Shown piece by piece: positions 25,844 to 34,909 of a DNA stretch of 64,000 nucleotides. The notes under the pieces are model-generated. The model did not search any database. It had not been told where the DNA came from and was given only the letters and a program-made list of their open reading frames with translations. Numbering within the stretch: position 1 is the stretch's first letter; each line of letters begins with the position of its first letter. The stretch is taken from contig NZ_JACHEG010000001.1 of the NCBI RefSeq assembly GCF_014201355.1, forward strand, positions 248,001-312,000. Direction: 5' to 3'. The translations under genes were made by a program, and so were the position numbers. The DNA is from Aliirhizobium wenxiniae. Its GTDB lineage: Bacteria > Pseudomonadota > Alphaproteobacteria > Rhizobiales > Rhizobiaceae.

Positions 25844-26248
25844 GGTTGCTGCCTTTTCTCCCTGATGCATTCACCGGCGTCGCGTTCCTCGACAATTATA
25901 TGGGGGAGGCGTACCGTACCGGCGCGGCGCATTACTATACGATTGCCGGACGTCCGCAAGCTGCTGATGCGGCTTTTTGCAGCAGCAAATGCGTGTCCTT
26001 CATGACACGCCGAACCGATTTATGCGCAGGGTAGGCTCACGCTACAGCTAAGATTGCGTTGGTTGTCAGCAAAAAATTAACCAATACTTTCTTAACCTTT
26101 ATGCAGATCGGCGTGTCGCTTTTTTCAGTCTTTTAGAACCAAGAAGTGAACGACCGTTTTCTTTCCATCCCTCACGCGATCGGATAGATGGCGTGATACT
26201 GAAGTCGAGCCCGCCAACAAGACGCGGACGAAGGTCACGGGGACTACA
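25844..26248. other. intergenic region between fumC and the L,D-transpeptidase gene
   Basis: 405 bp between divergent genes, without a credible coding frame. The segment near 26070-26100 is AT-rich and holds two direct TTAACC copies (26077-26082 and 26092-26097), a possible site for a cell-cycle type regulator. Promoters for both genes must lie here. Confidence 0.5.
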
Positions 26249-28234
26249 TTGCAGCACACACATAAGAAGACATCGATCGCACTGGCGCTCCTGTCGGGTA
26301 TTTCCATCTTTGCAGGAGCGGCCGCTCCGGCCCATGCTATCACTCTTATGGATATTCTTCGTGGTGGGCCAGGCAAGCGCGATGGTGCAGCTCAGGCAAA
26401 TACAAGGGCGCAAGAGGCGATGCCGAGCGAGCGTGCCTTGGCTGATCCCGAGCCTCTGCCCAAAGTTTCTGGTCCTCGATACTACACATACAAGGCGGAC
26501 AGTCAGCGTCTGGTAAGGACGGGTTTCTCTTCTTCCGCTGTGGCCCCGTTCCAGTCGATGGCGAACGCCAAGGTGTCGGCACCGGGAGATGTCGCGTCCG
26601 TGCTTGAGGCCTATTATGGCAAGGCCGCGGCGCCTCTGTGGGTTTCCGGTGGTGAGATCAACGACAAGGCGAGGGCAGTCCTCGCTCTTTTCGAAAGAGC
26701 AGGCGACTACGGGCTTGATCCGGCCGACTATCTGCTGACGCCGCCGGTACTGACAACCGCAAGCGTTGAGCCGGCTGCTGCACTCGCAGTCGATGCGACC
26801 GCTGCGGAGGTTGCCCCTGTAGCTGCACAGACGCCGGTTGCTGACGCAGCTGCCGCCCCGGTCACCGATAATGCATCTGCGCCTTCAGTTGAATCCGCTG
26901 CATCTGCTCCCGTTGTCGCTGCAGAACCGGCGGTTTCCCATGATGCTGAACTGATGCAGTTCGAGCTGGCGCTGTCCGGCAAGGTTCTGCTGTTCGCGCA
27001 GGATATGGTGCGTGGCCGGATCGATCCGAACCGCATTTCCGGATATCACGATTTCAAACGTAAAGACGTCAATCTGGCGCAAACCTTGTCATCGAGTGCG
27101 ACGGCACCCGATGCTGCAGCCTATCTCGAAGGCCTTGCGCCGAAGGGCCCGAATTTTGCTGCACTCAAGGCGGAACTCGCAAAGCTGAAGGTCGAGGCAG
27201 CTAGCGCCGGTGACGATATCCTTCTGCCTGAAAAACTGTTGCTGAAGCCCGGTAATGTGAGCGCCGACCTGCCGCAGATCGTGGCCGTGATCGAAAAGAA
27301 GGCGTCCGAGGCGCTGAAGGTACAGCATGCCGCGACACTCGCAGCCTATCAGAAAACGCCGGAATATACGCCGGAACTGGTAGAGCTGGTGAAGGCTTTT
27401 CAAGGTGAGGTCGGTCTGAAGGCCGACGGTGTCATCGGCACCGCGACGCTGCGAAAGATGGCCGGTCATTCTCCGCAGTCCATGATCGACAAGGTGGTCG
27501 TTGCCATGGAGCAGGCTCGGTGGCTGCCGGACGATCTCGGTCAGCGCTACGTCTTCATCAACCAGCCCGCTTACCGCGTCTATTATCACGACCACGGCGC
27601 CGAGCAGTTCTCGATGCGCGTCGTCATCGGCGCTAAGGCGCATCAGACATTCTTCTTCGAGGACCAGATCCAGACGGTCGAGTTCAATCCGTATTGGGGC
27701 GTGCCGCAGTCGATCATCGTCAACGAGATGCTGCCCAAGCTGCGCCAGGATCCGAGCTATCTCGACCGCACCGGTTATGAAGTTGCCGTCAACGGCAAGG
27801 TCATGCCGTCTAGCGCGGTCAACTGGTTTGGTTCGACCAACAACATCTCTGTGCGCCAGCCGCCATCCAGCGACAATGCTCTCGGCGACCTGAAAATCCT
27901 CTTCCCCAACGCACATGCGATTTATATGCATGACACGCCATCGAAGAGCTTTTTCCAGCGCGACATGCGTGCGCTCAGCCATGGCTGCGTGCGCTTGCAG
28001 GAGCCGCGCAAGATGGCCGCAGCCGTGCTCGGGGTTACCGAGCAGCAGGTCGACGCTGAAATTGCTGCAGGCAAGAATGTCGCCGAAAAGGTGAACGCGA
28101 AGATCCCGGTCTATGTCGCTTACTTCACCGCATGGCCGAACAAGGACGGCGCAATCGAATATTTCGATGACGTCTATGATCGTGATGTTGCGGTCGAAAA
28201 GGCTTTTGACGCCACGACGAAGGCGCGCATCTGA
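26249..28234 (+). CDS. periplasmic L,D-transpeptidase (YcbB/LdtD-like)
   Basis: 661-residue exported enzyme making 3-3 crosslinks in peptidoglycan or attaching proteins to it. The start is TTG at 26249, with GGGGA 6 bases upstream and a signal peptide directly after it (TSIALALLSGISIFAGAAA, cleavage after AHA). An N-terminal scaffold domain (PLWVSGGEINDKARAVLALF) is interrupted at ~165-235 by an Ala/Pro/Val-rich linker. A PG_binding_1 domain (LVELVKAFQGEVGLKADGVI) and the YkuD catalytic domain follow, ending with HDTPSKSFFQRD and the active-site Cys in SHGCVRLQEPRKMA. It is the first gene after a long divergent promoter region. Confidence 0.92.
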   Translation: MQHTHKKTSIALALLSGISIFAGAAAPAHAITLMDILRGGPGKRDGAAQANTRAQEAMPSERALADPEPLPKVSGPRYYTYKADSQRLVRTGFSSSAVAPFQSMANAKVSAPGDVASVLEAYYGKAAAPLWVSGGEINDKARAVLALFERAGDYGLDPADYLLTPPVLTTASVEPAAALAVDATAAEVAPVAAQTPVADAAAAPVTDNASAPSVESAASAPVVAAEPAVSHDAELMQFELALSGKVLLFAQDMVRGRIDPNRISGYHDFKRKDVNLAQTLSSSATAPDAAAYLEGLAPKGPNFAALKAELAKLKVEAASAGDDILLPEKLLLKPGNVSADLPQIVAVIEKKASEALKVQHAATLAAYQKTPEYTPELVELVKAFQGEVGLKADGVIGTATLRKMAGHSPQSMIDKVVVAMEQARWLPDDLGQRYVFINQPAYRVYYHDHGAEQFSMRVVIGAKAHQTFFFEDQIQTVEFNPYWGVPQSIIVNEMLPKLRQDPSYLDRTGYEVAVNGKVMPSSAVNWFGSTNNISVRQPPSSDNALGDLKILFPNAHAIYMHDTPSKSFFQRDMRALSHGCVRLQEPRKMAAAVLGVTEQQVDAEIAAGKNVAEKVNAKIPVYVAYFTAWPNKDGAIEYFDDVYDRDVAVEKAFDATTKARI

Positions 28235-28256
28235 TCCTTCGGGATATCGGCATATT

Positions 28257-28286
28257 AAAAAAGGCGACCGATCGGTCGCCTTTTTT
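28257..28286. terminator. bidirectional terminator
   Basis: Perfect 30-bp palindrome: A6 then GGCGACCGA at 28257-28271, mirrored by TCGGTCGCC then T6 at 28272-28286, between convergent transpeptidase and gph genes. Confidence 0.95.
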
Positions 28287-28292
28287 GCAGGG

Positions 28293-28982
28293 TCAGGAAA
28301 CGACCTTGCTGGCGACCAAGAGGTCTCTCACCAGATCATCGGTGAGCGCGTCAAAGTGACTGATTACGGTGCTGGGCGAAAGGCTTGCTATCGGAACGTC
28401 GGAGTAGCCGAAATCGACCCCGATAGATGGAATGCCGGCATTTTGGGCGGCAAGAATGTCGTTGATGCTGTCACCGATCATGACCGCCCGATCTCTCGAT
28501 CCTCCAGCCCTTTCGATTGTGCCGAAGATATGGGCGGCGTCAGGTTTGCGGACAGGGAATGTATCGCCGCCGGTGATCGCCGCGAAATGGTCGCTCAGGC
28601 CCAAAGTCTCGATGAGCGGGATGGCCAGTGCCTCGCTTTTGTTGGTGCAGATCGCAAGTGTCATGTCGGCCGCGGCAAGGCGTTGAAGGCATTCGACCGT
28701 GCCCGCAAACGGCTGGCTTTGGCCAGGCATGTTGTGCCGATAATGTTCGACGAAATTGTTGAACAGGGTGTCGGCATCCGCCTCGTCGAGCGGGACGTTC
28801 CGCAATTCGAAGGCACGTTTGATCATCACTCGTGCGCCCTGGCCGACGAGATGGTGCAGGTCGTCCAATGTCATGGGAGCAAGGCCGACTGGCGCAATCG
28901 TGTGGTTTAGGCTGTCGATCAGATCGGGCGCGGTATCGATCAGCGTGCCGTCCAGATCGAAGATGACGAGGGGAGAACTCAC
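28293..28982 (-). CDS. gph: phosphoglycolate phosphatase
   Basis: 229-residue HAD-superfamily phosphatase. Motif [15 protein letters not shown] is at residues 8-21, motif [13 protein letters not shown] is midway, Lys motif [10 protein letters not shown] follows, and motif IV is [20 protein letters not shown]. It would dephosphorylate 2-phosphoglycolate formed by DNA repair or oxygenation. The start is GTG at 28982; GAGG lies about 11 bases upstream. rpiA is divergent. The same order (gph, rpiA, DUF2059, gor) is familiar from rhizobial chromosomes. Confidence 0.88.
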   Translation of the reverse strand: MSSPLVIFDLDGTLIDTAPDLIDSLNHTIAPVGLAPMTLDDLHHLVGQGARVMIKRAFELRNVPLDEADADTLFNNFVEHYRHNMPGQSQPFAGTVECLQRLAAADMTLAICTNKSEALAIPLIETLGLSDHFAAITGGDTFPVRKPDAAHIFGTIERAGGSRDRAVMIGDSINDILAAQNAGIPSIGVDFGYSDVPIASLSPSTVISHFDALTDDLVRDLLVASKVVS

Positions 28983-29159
28983 GGGGATATTACCTCACTG
29001 CTGCTTTGGATGGTCTGTCCGGTTAAGCACGCCGGGGCGCCCTTGGAAAGGCCGCCGGTGCCGCATGTTGGCAGTGAGAAACGACGGTGGGGGTCTTCCG
29101 CTCTATCAATCAGGCGTGTAAACAGCGTCTCGGCTGGAACAATGGGGAGCAACAGGCGC

Positions 29160-29855
29160 ATGGACGCCCGGGAAATGAAGGTCAAGGCGGCAGCTGCTGC
29201 ACTTGCGCATGTTGAAGACGGGATGAAGCTTGGCATCGGGACCGGCTCGACGGCGGAGGAGTTCGTTCGTCTTCTGGCCGAGAAGGTTCATGCAGGTTTG
29301 CGTGTTCAGGGTGTTCCGACGTCTGAACGAACAGCACGGCTTTGCCTGGAACTCGGGGTCTCGCTGAAGTCTCTGGATGAGCTTCCTGAACTCGATCTGA
29401 CGATTGACGGCGCTGACGAATTGGACGGCAATCTCAGCCTGATAAAAGGCGGCGGCGGTGCTCTGTTGCGCGAAAAAATCGTTGCCGCTGCATCCGAACG
29501 CGTCATCGTTATTGCCGACGAAAGCAAGCTCGTCGAGACGCTCGGTGCGTTTCCGCTGCCGATCGAAATCAACCCGTTCGGGCAGATGGCGACGCGCGTT
29601 GCTATCGAAAAGGCGGCGGCGAGGCTCGGTCTCGGTGGCTCGCTCTCGATGCGCAAGACTGGCGACGAACTCTTCACCACCGATGGCGGCCACTACATCG
29701 TCGACGCATCTTTTGGCCGCATTCCTGATGCAGAGGCACTGTCTGCCGAACTGCATTCTATACCAGGCGTCGTAGAACACGGACTTTTCATTCATATGGC
29801 GTCCCTTGCGATCATCGCCGGCCCGGCGGGAGCGCGGACGCTTCAGGCCAAATAA
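29160..29855 (+). CDS. rpiA: ribose-5-phosphate isomerase A
   Basis: 231-residue enzyme of the non-oxidative pentose phosphate pathway (ribose-5-P to ribulose-5-P). Signature segments are [20 protein letters not shown] (phosphate loop), [20 protein letters not shown] (catalytic Asp-Gly-Ala-Asp), [20 protein letters not shown] and [12 protein letters not shown] at the end. The ATG at 29160 (MDAREMK) fits family length and has GGGGAG upstream; the longer open frame is not conserved sequence. The DUF2059 gene follows after 18 bp. Confidence 0.95.
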   Translation: MDAREMKVKAAAAALAHVEDGMKLGIGTGSTAEEFVRLLAEKVHAGLRVQGVPTSERTARLCLELGVSLKSLDELPELDLTIDGADELDGNLSLIKGGGGALLREKIVAAASERVIVIADESKLVETLGAFPLPIEINPFGQMATRVAIEKAAARLGLGGSLSMRKTGDELFTTDGGHYIVDASFGRIPDAEALSAELHSIPGVVEHGLFIHMASLAIIAGPAGARTLQAK

Positions 29856-29873
29856 AAGTAGGAGCATTCACTC

Positions 29874-30494
29874 ATGATCAAATCCGCGGTTTTCGGCCGT
29901 GCCGTTGTGCTAGCTGTTCTTCTGTCCGGTTCCGTGGCTGTTCAGGCCCGCGCCCAGGAGATTCCGGAGGCTCATCTGGCCGCTGCTCGCGAAGCGATCA
30001 AGGCGCTCAACGTCACGGATCGTTACGACAACATCCTGCCGGCAATCGCAGAGAACCTGAAGGCGCAGTTCATCCAGTCCTCGCCGAACTTCCAGGATCA
30101 GATTTCCGCGATCGTCAACGAGCAGGCGCTGGCGCTTGCTCCGCGCCGCGCAGACCTGGAAAAGGAAGCAGCGACCATCTACGCCAAAAGCTTCTCGGTC
30201 GACGAACTCAAGGCGATTGCCACCTTCTTCAACACCGAAGCAGGCAAGAAGCTGATGACCAGCACGCCGCTCGTTGCTCGCGAACTGGGCCGTGCAGCCG
30301 AAATCTGGAGCAACGGCATTTCGCGTGACCTGACGGCGCAGAGCACGACCAAGCTGCGTGGCGTGATTGACGCCAACCCGATCCAGATGCCGGCAGCCGA
30401 GGCAGCTCCTGCCGCACCGGCGCCCGCCGCAGCCGCTCCTGCACCTGCACCTGCGAAAGCCCCTGCGCCGACGCTGAACCTGCCGAAGCCGTAA
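29874..30494 (+). CDS. exported DUF2059 protein
   Basis: 206-residue periplasmic protein. A signal peptide spans residues 1-27 (AVVLAVLLSGSVAVQARAQ), followed by a helical DUF2059 domain (DRYDNILPAIAENLKAQFIQ; YAKSFSVDELKAIATFFNTE; GKKLMTSTP) and a C-terminal Ala/Pro tail (about 170-206). The function of DUF2059 is unknown. The A/P tail is similar in composition to the linker in the L,D-transpeptidase 3 kb upstream, consistent with an envelope location. A strong terminator follows, so gor may have its own promoter. Confidence 0.85.
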   Translation: MIKSAVFGRAVVLAVLLSGSVAVQARAQEIPEAHLAAAREAIKALNVTDRYDNILPAIAENLKAQFIQSSPNFQDQISAIVNEQALALAPRRADLEKEAATIYAKSFSVDELKAIATFFNTEAGKKLMTSTPLVARELGRAAEIWSNGISRDLTAQSTTKLRGVIDANPIQMPAAEAAPAAPAPAAAAPAPAPAKAPAPTLNLPKP

Positions 30495-30520
30495 TCGGCT
30501 GAGGAAAGCAAGAACTTTAT

Positions 30521-30550
30521 AGAAAGCCCGGAGCGATCCGGGCTTTTTCT
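30521..30550 (+). terminator. Rho-independent terminator after DUF2059 gene
   Basis: AGAAAGCCCGGA (30521-30532) pairs with TCCGGGCTTTTTCT (30537-30550), including a T5 run. Confidence 0.9.
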
Positions 30551-30605
30551 TGTTCGGGAACATGCCTATATGCGGCATCCATCCCGTATGCCTAAGGAGA
30601 AGAGA

Positions 30606-31994
30606 ATGACCGCCTATGACTACGATCTGTTTGTAATTGGCGGAGGTTCCGGTGGCGTCAGGGCAGGGCGTGTCGCCGCAAGCCTCGGCAAGAAGGTCGG
30701 CATCGCGGAAGAATATCGCTTCGGCGGCACCTGCGTCATCCGCGGCTGCGTGCCGAAGAAGCTATTCGTTTACGCCTCGCAGTTTCATGAGCATTTCGAG
30801 GATGCCGCCGGTTTCGGCTGGGAGGTCGGAGCAAGCAGGTTCGACTGGACCAAGCTGATCGAGGCCAAGGACAAGGAGATTGCCCGGCTCGAAGGGCTTT
30901 ATCGTCGTGGCTTGGAGAACAACAAGGCCGAGATTTTCGATAGCCGCGCGGAACTGGTCGATGCCCACACAGTGCGCCTCACCAAGAGCGGTAAGACGGT
31001 GACCGCGGAGCGGATCGTCATCGCCACGGGTGGCGTTGCAAACCCGCACTCGGCACTTCCCGGCCACGAGCTTTGCATCACCTCCAACGAGGCCTTCCAT
31101 CTGGAAACCCTGCCGAAGTCGATCCTGATCGCCGGCGGCGGTTATATCGCAGTCGAATTCGCCAACATTTTCCATGGCCTCGGTGTCGATACGACCCTGA
31201 TCTATCGCGGCAAGGAAATTCTTTCGCGCTTCGACCACGACATGCGCCGGGGCCTGCACAAGGCCATGGTCGAGAAGGGCATCAAGATCATTCTAACCGA
31301 CGTCATTGAGGAAGTCGCAAAAGTGCCTGCCGGCGGACTGACGGCACGCACAAAATGCGGCGAGACGCTTTCGGTCGAGACAGTCATGCTGGCACTCGGC
31401 CGCGATCCCTATACAAAGGGTCTCGGGCTTGAGGCGGCGGGTGTAAAGACCGACGAGCGCGGCGCAATCATCGTCGACGAATATTCCCGGACCAATGTCG
31501 AAAACATCTATGCACTCGGCGACGTCACCGATCGGGTACAGCTGACGCCGGTCGCGATCCACGAAGCCATGTGCTTCATCGAGACCGTCTACAGGAACAA
31601 CCCGACCTCGCCGGATTACGATCTCATTCCGACAGCTGTTTTCTCACAGCCTGAAATTGGCACCGTCGGTCTTTCCGAAGACGACGCAGCCAAGCGTTAC
31701 GAGGAGCTGGAAGTTTATCGCGCCGAATTCCGCCCGATGAAGGCGACTCTCTCCGGCCGCTCTGAGCGGATGATCATGAAGCTGGTCGTCGATGCGGCAA
31801 GCCGCAAGGTTGTCGGCGCACATATCCTTGGCCACGAGGCCGGCGAAATGGCGCAGCTTCTCGGAATCTGCCTTAAGGCTAGTGCGACCAAGGACGATTT
31901 CGACCGGACGATGGCATTGCACCCGTCGGCCGCCGAAGAACTCGTGACCATGTACAATCCGAGCTATCGGATAAAGAACGGCGAGCGCGTCTGA
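30606..31994 (+). CDS. gor: glutathione-disulfide reductase
   Basis: 462-residue FAD/NADPH enzyme keeping glutathione reduced. The FAD motif is FVIGGGSGGVRAGRVAASLG, the redox-active disulfide is GGTCVIRGCVPKKLFVYAS, and the NADPH-binding motif is ILIAGGGYIAVEFANIFHGL. The FAD-binding YALGDVTDRVQLTPVAIHEA and the C-terminal active-site HPSAAEELVTMY are also present. The ATG at 30606 follows AAGGAG by 5 bases. It sits in the conserved rhizobial rpiA-gor neighbourhood; the KefC-like antiporter nearby could be functionally connected through glutathione. Confidence 0.96.
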   Translation: MTAYDYDLFVIGGGSGGVRAGRVAASLGKKVGIAEEYRFGGTCVIRGCVPKKLFVYASQFHEHFEDAAGFGWEVGASRFDWTKLIEAKDKEIARLEGLYRRGLENNKAEIFDSRAELVDAHTVRLTKSGKTVTAERIVIATGGVANPHSALPGHELCITSNEAFHLETLPKSILIAGGGYIAVEFANIFHGLGVDTTLIYRGKEILSRFDHDMRRGLHKAMVEKGIKIILTDVIEEVAKVPAGGLTARTKCGETLSVETVMLALGRDPYTKGLGLEAAGVKTDERGAIIVDEYSRTNVENIYALGDVTDRVQLTPVAIHEAMCFIETVYRNNPTSPDYDLIPTAVFSQPEIGTVGLSEDDAAKRYEELEVYRAEFRPMKATLSGRSERMIMKLVVDAASRKVVGAHILGHEAGEMAQLLGICLKASATKDDFDRTMALHPSAAEELVTMYNPSYRIKNGERV

Positions 31995-32015
31995 GGACCG
32001 ATCGATTTCAGAGTC

Positions 32016-32042
32016 CGGAGACGTTTTTCAAGGACGTCTCCG
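32016..32042 (+). terminator. hairpin downstream of gor
   Basis: CGGAGACGT (32016-32024) and ACGTCTCCG (32034-32042) form a 9-bp stem 21 bp after the gor stop. The loop, not the tail, is T-rich, so termination strength is uncertain. Confidence 0.55.
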
Positions 32043-32133
32043 AGCACTGATCGTTCACCGAAACGAGCTGTCCAAAGCGGCTAGGCAAAGGCGGCATCAC
32101 GGTCTATAAGCCGCCACTATTGTGAAGAGGAAC

Positions 32134-32155
32134 GGCCGGACCCGGTGGTCCGGCC
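32134..32155 (+). promoter_or_regulatory. leader hairpin directly before the DAHP synthase ribosome site
   Basis: GGCCGGACC (32134-32142) pairs with GGTCCGGCC (32147-32155), loop CGGT, only 15 bases before the start codon. It could influence translation initiation or mRNA stability; no Trp/Phe/Tyr-rich leader peptide was seen, so classical attenuation is not supported. Confidence 0.5.
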
Positions 32156-32170
32156 CCACAGGTGAGACAA

Positions 32171-33544
32171 ATGGCACAGAATTGGACCCCGAGCAGCTGG
32201 CGGAACAAACCCATCCAGCAGGTTCCGGCATATCCCGATCCGGCCGCTCTGGCGGCTACAGAAGCCCAGCTGGCGAAGTTTCCCCCGCTCGTGTTTGCTG
32301 GTGAGGCACGCCGCCTCAAGGCGCAGCTTGCCAAGGTAGCGGAAGGCGATGCCTTCCTGCTTCAGGGCGGCGATTGCGCCGAGAGCTTCTACGAGCATGG
32401 TGCGGACAATATCCGCGACTTCTTCCGCTCGTTCCTGCAGATGGCCGTTGTCCTGACCTATGGCGCGCAGCTGCCGGTCGTGAAGGTTGGCCGTATCGCC
32501 GGCCAGTTCGCCAAGCCGCGTTCCTCGAACTTCGAGAAGCAGGGCGATATCGAGCTGCCATCCTACCGTGGTGACATCATCAACGGCATCGATTTCACCC
32601 CGGAGAGCCGTATTCCGGCGCCGGAACGCCAGCTGGATGCCTACCGTCAGTCGGCCGCGACGCTGAACCTTCTGCGCGCGTTCGCGATGGGCGGTTACGC
32701 CAATCTGGAAAACGTTCACAAGTGGATGCTTGGTTTCGTCAAGGATTCACCGCAGGGTGAGCGCTACAAGAAGCTGGCGGATCGCATCAGCGAAACGATG
32801 GACTTCATGCGTGCGATCGGGATTTCGGCAGACAACCAGCCGAGCCTGCGCGAGACGGATTTCTTCACCAGCCACGAAGCGCTGCTTCTCGGTTATGAAG
32901 AAGCCTTCACCCGCGTCGATTCCACCTCGGGCGACTGGTACGCGACCTCCGGCCACATGTTGTGGATCGGTGACCGCACGCGTCAGCTCGACCATGCACA
33001 TGTGGAATATTTCCGCGGCATCAAGAACCCGATCGGTCTGAAATGCGGCCCCTCGCTGCAGCCTGATAACCTGATCGAGCTGATCGATGCACTGAACCCG
33101 GCAAACGAGGCTGGTCGTCTGACGCTGATCTGCCGTTTCGGCCACGATAAGGTTGCAGAACATCTGCCGAAGCTCATCCGCGCCGTCGAGCGCGAGGGCA
33201 AGAAGGTGGTGTGGTCCTGCGATCCGATGCATGGCAACACGATCACGCTCAACAACTACAAGACCCGGCCGTTCGACCGGATCCTGTCGGAAGTGGAGAG
33301 CTTCTTCCAGATCCATCGTGCAGAAGGCACGCATCCGGGCGGCATCCATGTCGAAATGACCGGCAAGGACGTGACGGAATGCACTGGCGGTGCGCGCGCG
33401 GTCACCGGTGCGGATCTGCAGGATCGCTATCACACCCATTGCGACCCGCGTCTCAACGCGGATCAGGCTCTGGAACTGGCCTTCCTTTTGGCCGAACGGA
33501 TGAAGACCGGTCGCGACGAAAAGCGGATGGTCGTCAACGGCTGA
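32171..33544 (+). CDS. class II 3-deoxy-7-phosphoheptulonate (DAHP) synthase
   Basis: 457-residue enzyme condensing phosphoenolpyruvate and erythrose-4-phosphate, the entry to aromatic amino acid synthesis. It is the plant/actinobacterial-like class II type: [19 protein letters not shown] at the start, [15 protein letters not shown] (metal-binding Cys), [46 protein letters not shown] and [23 protein letters not shown] at 32171 follows AGGTGAG. A GTG three codons upstream is possible but unlikely. It is a single-gene unit bounded by hairpins, with a strong terminator after it. Feedback properties cannot be read. Confidence 0.95.
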   Translation: MAQNWTPSSWRNKPIQQVPAYPDPAALAATEAQLAKFPPLVFAGEARRLKAQLAKVAEGDAFLLQGGDCAESFYEHGADNIRDFFRSFLQMAVVLTYGAQLPVVKVGRIAGQFAKPRSSNFEKQGDIELPSYRGDIINGIDFTPESRIPAPERQLDAYRQSAATLNLLRAFAMGGYANLENVHKWMLGFVKDSPQGERYKKLADRISETMDFMRAIGISADNQPSLRETDFFTSHEALLLGYEEAFTRVDSTSGDWYATSGHMLWIGDRTRQLDHAHVEYFRGIKNPIGLKCGPSLQPDNLIELIDALNPANEAGRLTLICRFGHDKVAEHLPKLIRAVEREGKKVVWSCDPMHGNTITLNNYKTRPFDRILSEVESFFQIHRAEGTHPGGIHVEMTGKDVTECTGGARAVTGADLQDRYHTHCDPRLNADQALELAFLLAERMKTGRDEKRMVVNG

Positions 33545-33573
33545 GCGATATCGCAATTCATGCTTCAGGAATG

Positions 33574-33607
33574 AGAAAAGGCCGGCAATCGCCGGCCTTT
33601 TCTTTTT
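33574..33607 (+). terminator. strong terminator after DAHP synthase
   Basis: A 13-bp perfect stem AGAAAAGGCCGGC (33574-33586) / GCCGGCCTTTTCT (33591-33603) with a T5 tail. Confidence 0.93.
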
Positions 33608-33669
33608 CGCATTCGCTGTAACCTCCGCATCTGTCATCGGCGGGGTATGGTGTCCAGATATCCGCCGGA

Positions 33670-34719
33670 TCAGGCTTCGAGCGAAGCCATATCGATGACG
33701 AAGCGGTAGCGGACGTCGCTCTTGAGAACCCGTTCGTAAGCTTCGTTGACCTGCTGGATATTGATCTTCTCGATCTCCGAGACGATGCCCTTTTCGCCGC
33801 AGAAATCCAGCATTTCCTGGGTTTCCTTGATCGAGCCGATCATCGAGCCGGAAAGTTCCTTGGCACCGAAGATCAGCGAGAAGGCATGGACCGGGATCGG
33901 ATGCTCTGGGGCACCGACGACAACCATGGCACCCTTCGGCTTGAGGAGCGCGAGATAGGCGTTCCAGTCGATTGCCACACCTGCGGTGCAGATGATCAGG
34001 TCGAAATAGCCGGCGAGCTTCTTGAAGGTCTCTTCGTCGCTGGTGGCGTAATAATCCTTGGCACCGAGCTTGAGGCCGTCATCCTTTTTCGACAGGGTCT
34101 GGGACAGTACGGTGACATCGGCACCCATGGCTGAGCCGATCTTGACGCCCATATGGCCGAGGCCGCCCATGCCGACGATGGCAACCTTCTTGCCCGGACC
34201 TGCCTGCCAGCGGTGCAGCGGCGAATAAAGCGTGATGCCGGCGCAAAGAAGCGGGGCCGCTGCGTCGAGCGGCAGGTTTTCCGGGATCGACAGGACGTAA
34301 CCCTCCTTGACGACGATGGAGTCGGAATAACCGCCGTGGGTGGGGGCGTTGCCGTTCAGTGTGTCCACGTCGTTATAGGTCTGGACCAGACCCGGCAGGT
34401 AATGTTCGTTGTCGAGGTCGCGCGTGGCGCAGCCGACGCAGCTATCGACGAAGCAACCGACGCCGACGCGGTCACCGACCTTGAATTTCGTGACCTTGGA
34501 GCCGACAGCCTTGACGATGCCGGCGATTTCATGGCCCGGCACGATCGGGTAGACCGCGTTCTTCCATTCGTTGCGAACGGTGTGGATGTCGGAGTGGCAG
34601 ATACCGGCGAACTTGATGTCGATGACGACGTCGTCATCATTCGGTTCGCGGCGCTCGAAGGTGAAAGGGGTGAGCGGGCTCGACGCGTCGGTCGCAGCAT
34701 AGCCTCTGGCGATGGGCAT
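33670..34719 (-). CDS. zinc-dependent NAD(P) alcohol dehydrogenase (CAD/YahK-like)
   Basis: 349-residue medium-chain dehydrogenase. Catalytic zinc ligands are visible in [15 protein letters not shown] and [10 protein letters not shown]; the nucleotide motif is [17 protein letters not shown]. The structural-zinc loop reads [20 protein letters not shown], so only two of the usual four Cys of the C-x2-C-x2-C-x7-C lobe are present; a similar loop occurs in some bacterial family members, which probably lack that zinc. The ATG at 34719 has GGAG 6 bases upstream; four codons earlier is another ATG. It is divergent from an AraC regulator, a probable controller. Aldehyde/alcohol specificity is unknown. 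Confidence 0.9.
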   Translation of the reverse strand: MPIARGYAATDASSPLTPFTFERREPNDDDVVIDIKFAGICHSDIHTVRNEWKNAVYPIVPGHEIAGIVKAVGSKVTKFKVGDRVGVGCFVDSCVGCATRDLDNEHYLPGLVQTYNDVDTLNGNAPTHGGYSDSIVVKEGYVLSIPENLPLDAAAPLLCAGITLYSPLHRWQAGPGKKVAIVGMGGLGHMGVKIGSAMGADVTVLSQTLSKKDDGLKLGAKDYYATSDEETFKKLAGYFDLIICTAGVAIDWNAYLALLKPKGAMVVVGAPEHPIPVHAFSLIFGAKELSGSMIGSIKETQEMLDFCGEKGIVSEIEKINIQQVNEAYERVLKSDVRYRFVIDMASLEA

Positions 34720-34909
34720 GGGGAACTCCATTCATTGATGGGTTGAAAATCAACGGCCGGACTATGCGTCACGACACGGGGCGGGCGTTAGATCGATCCT
34801 CCAAGCTTCTTGCACGATCCTGCAAGATTGCGGCGTAGCCCTCGTTGCGAAGATCGCTACGCATTATAGAATGGACACGGTTAGACGCCCGCTTCGGAGA
34901 AATGGCTCA

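Noticed and set aside
25837..26034. Short plus-strand frame in the fumC upstream region
   Set aside because: It begins inside the fumC start region on the opposite strand, has no ribosome site and no recognisable product.
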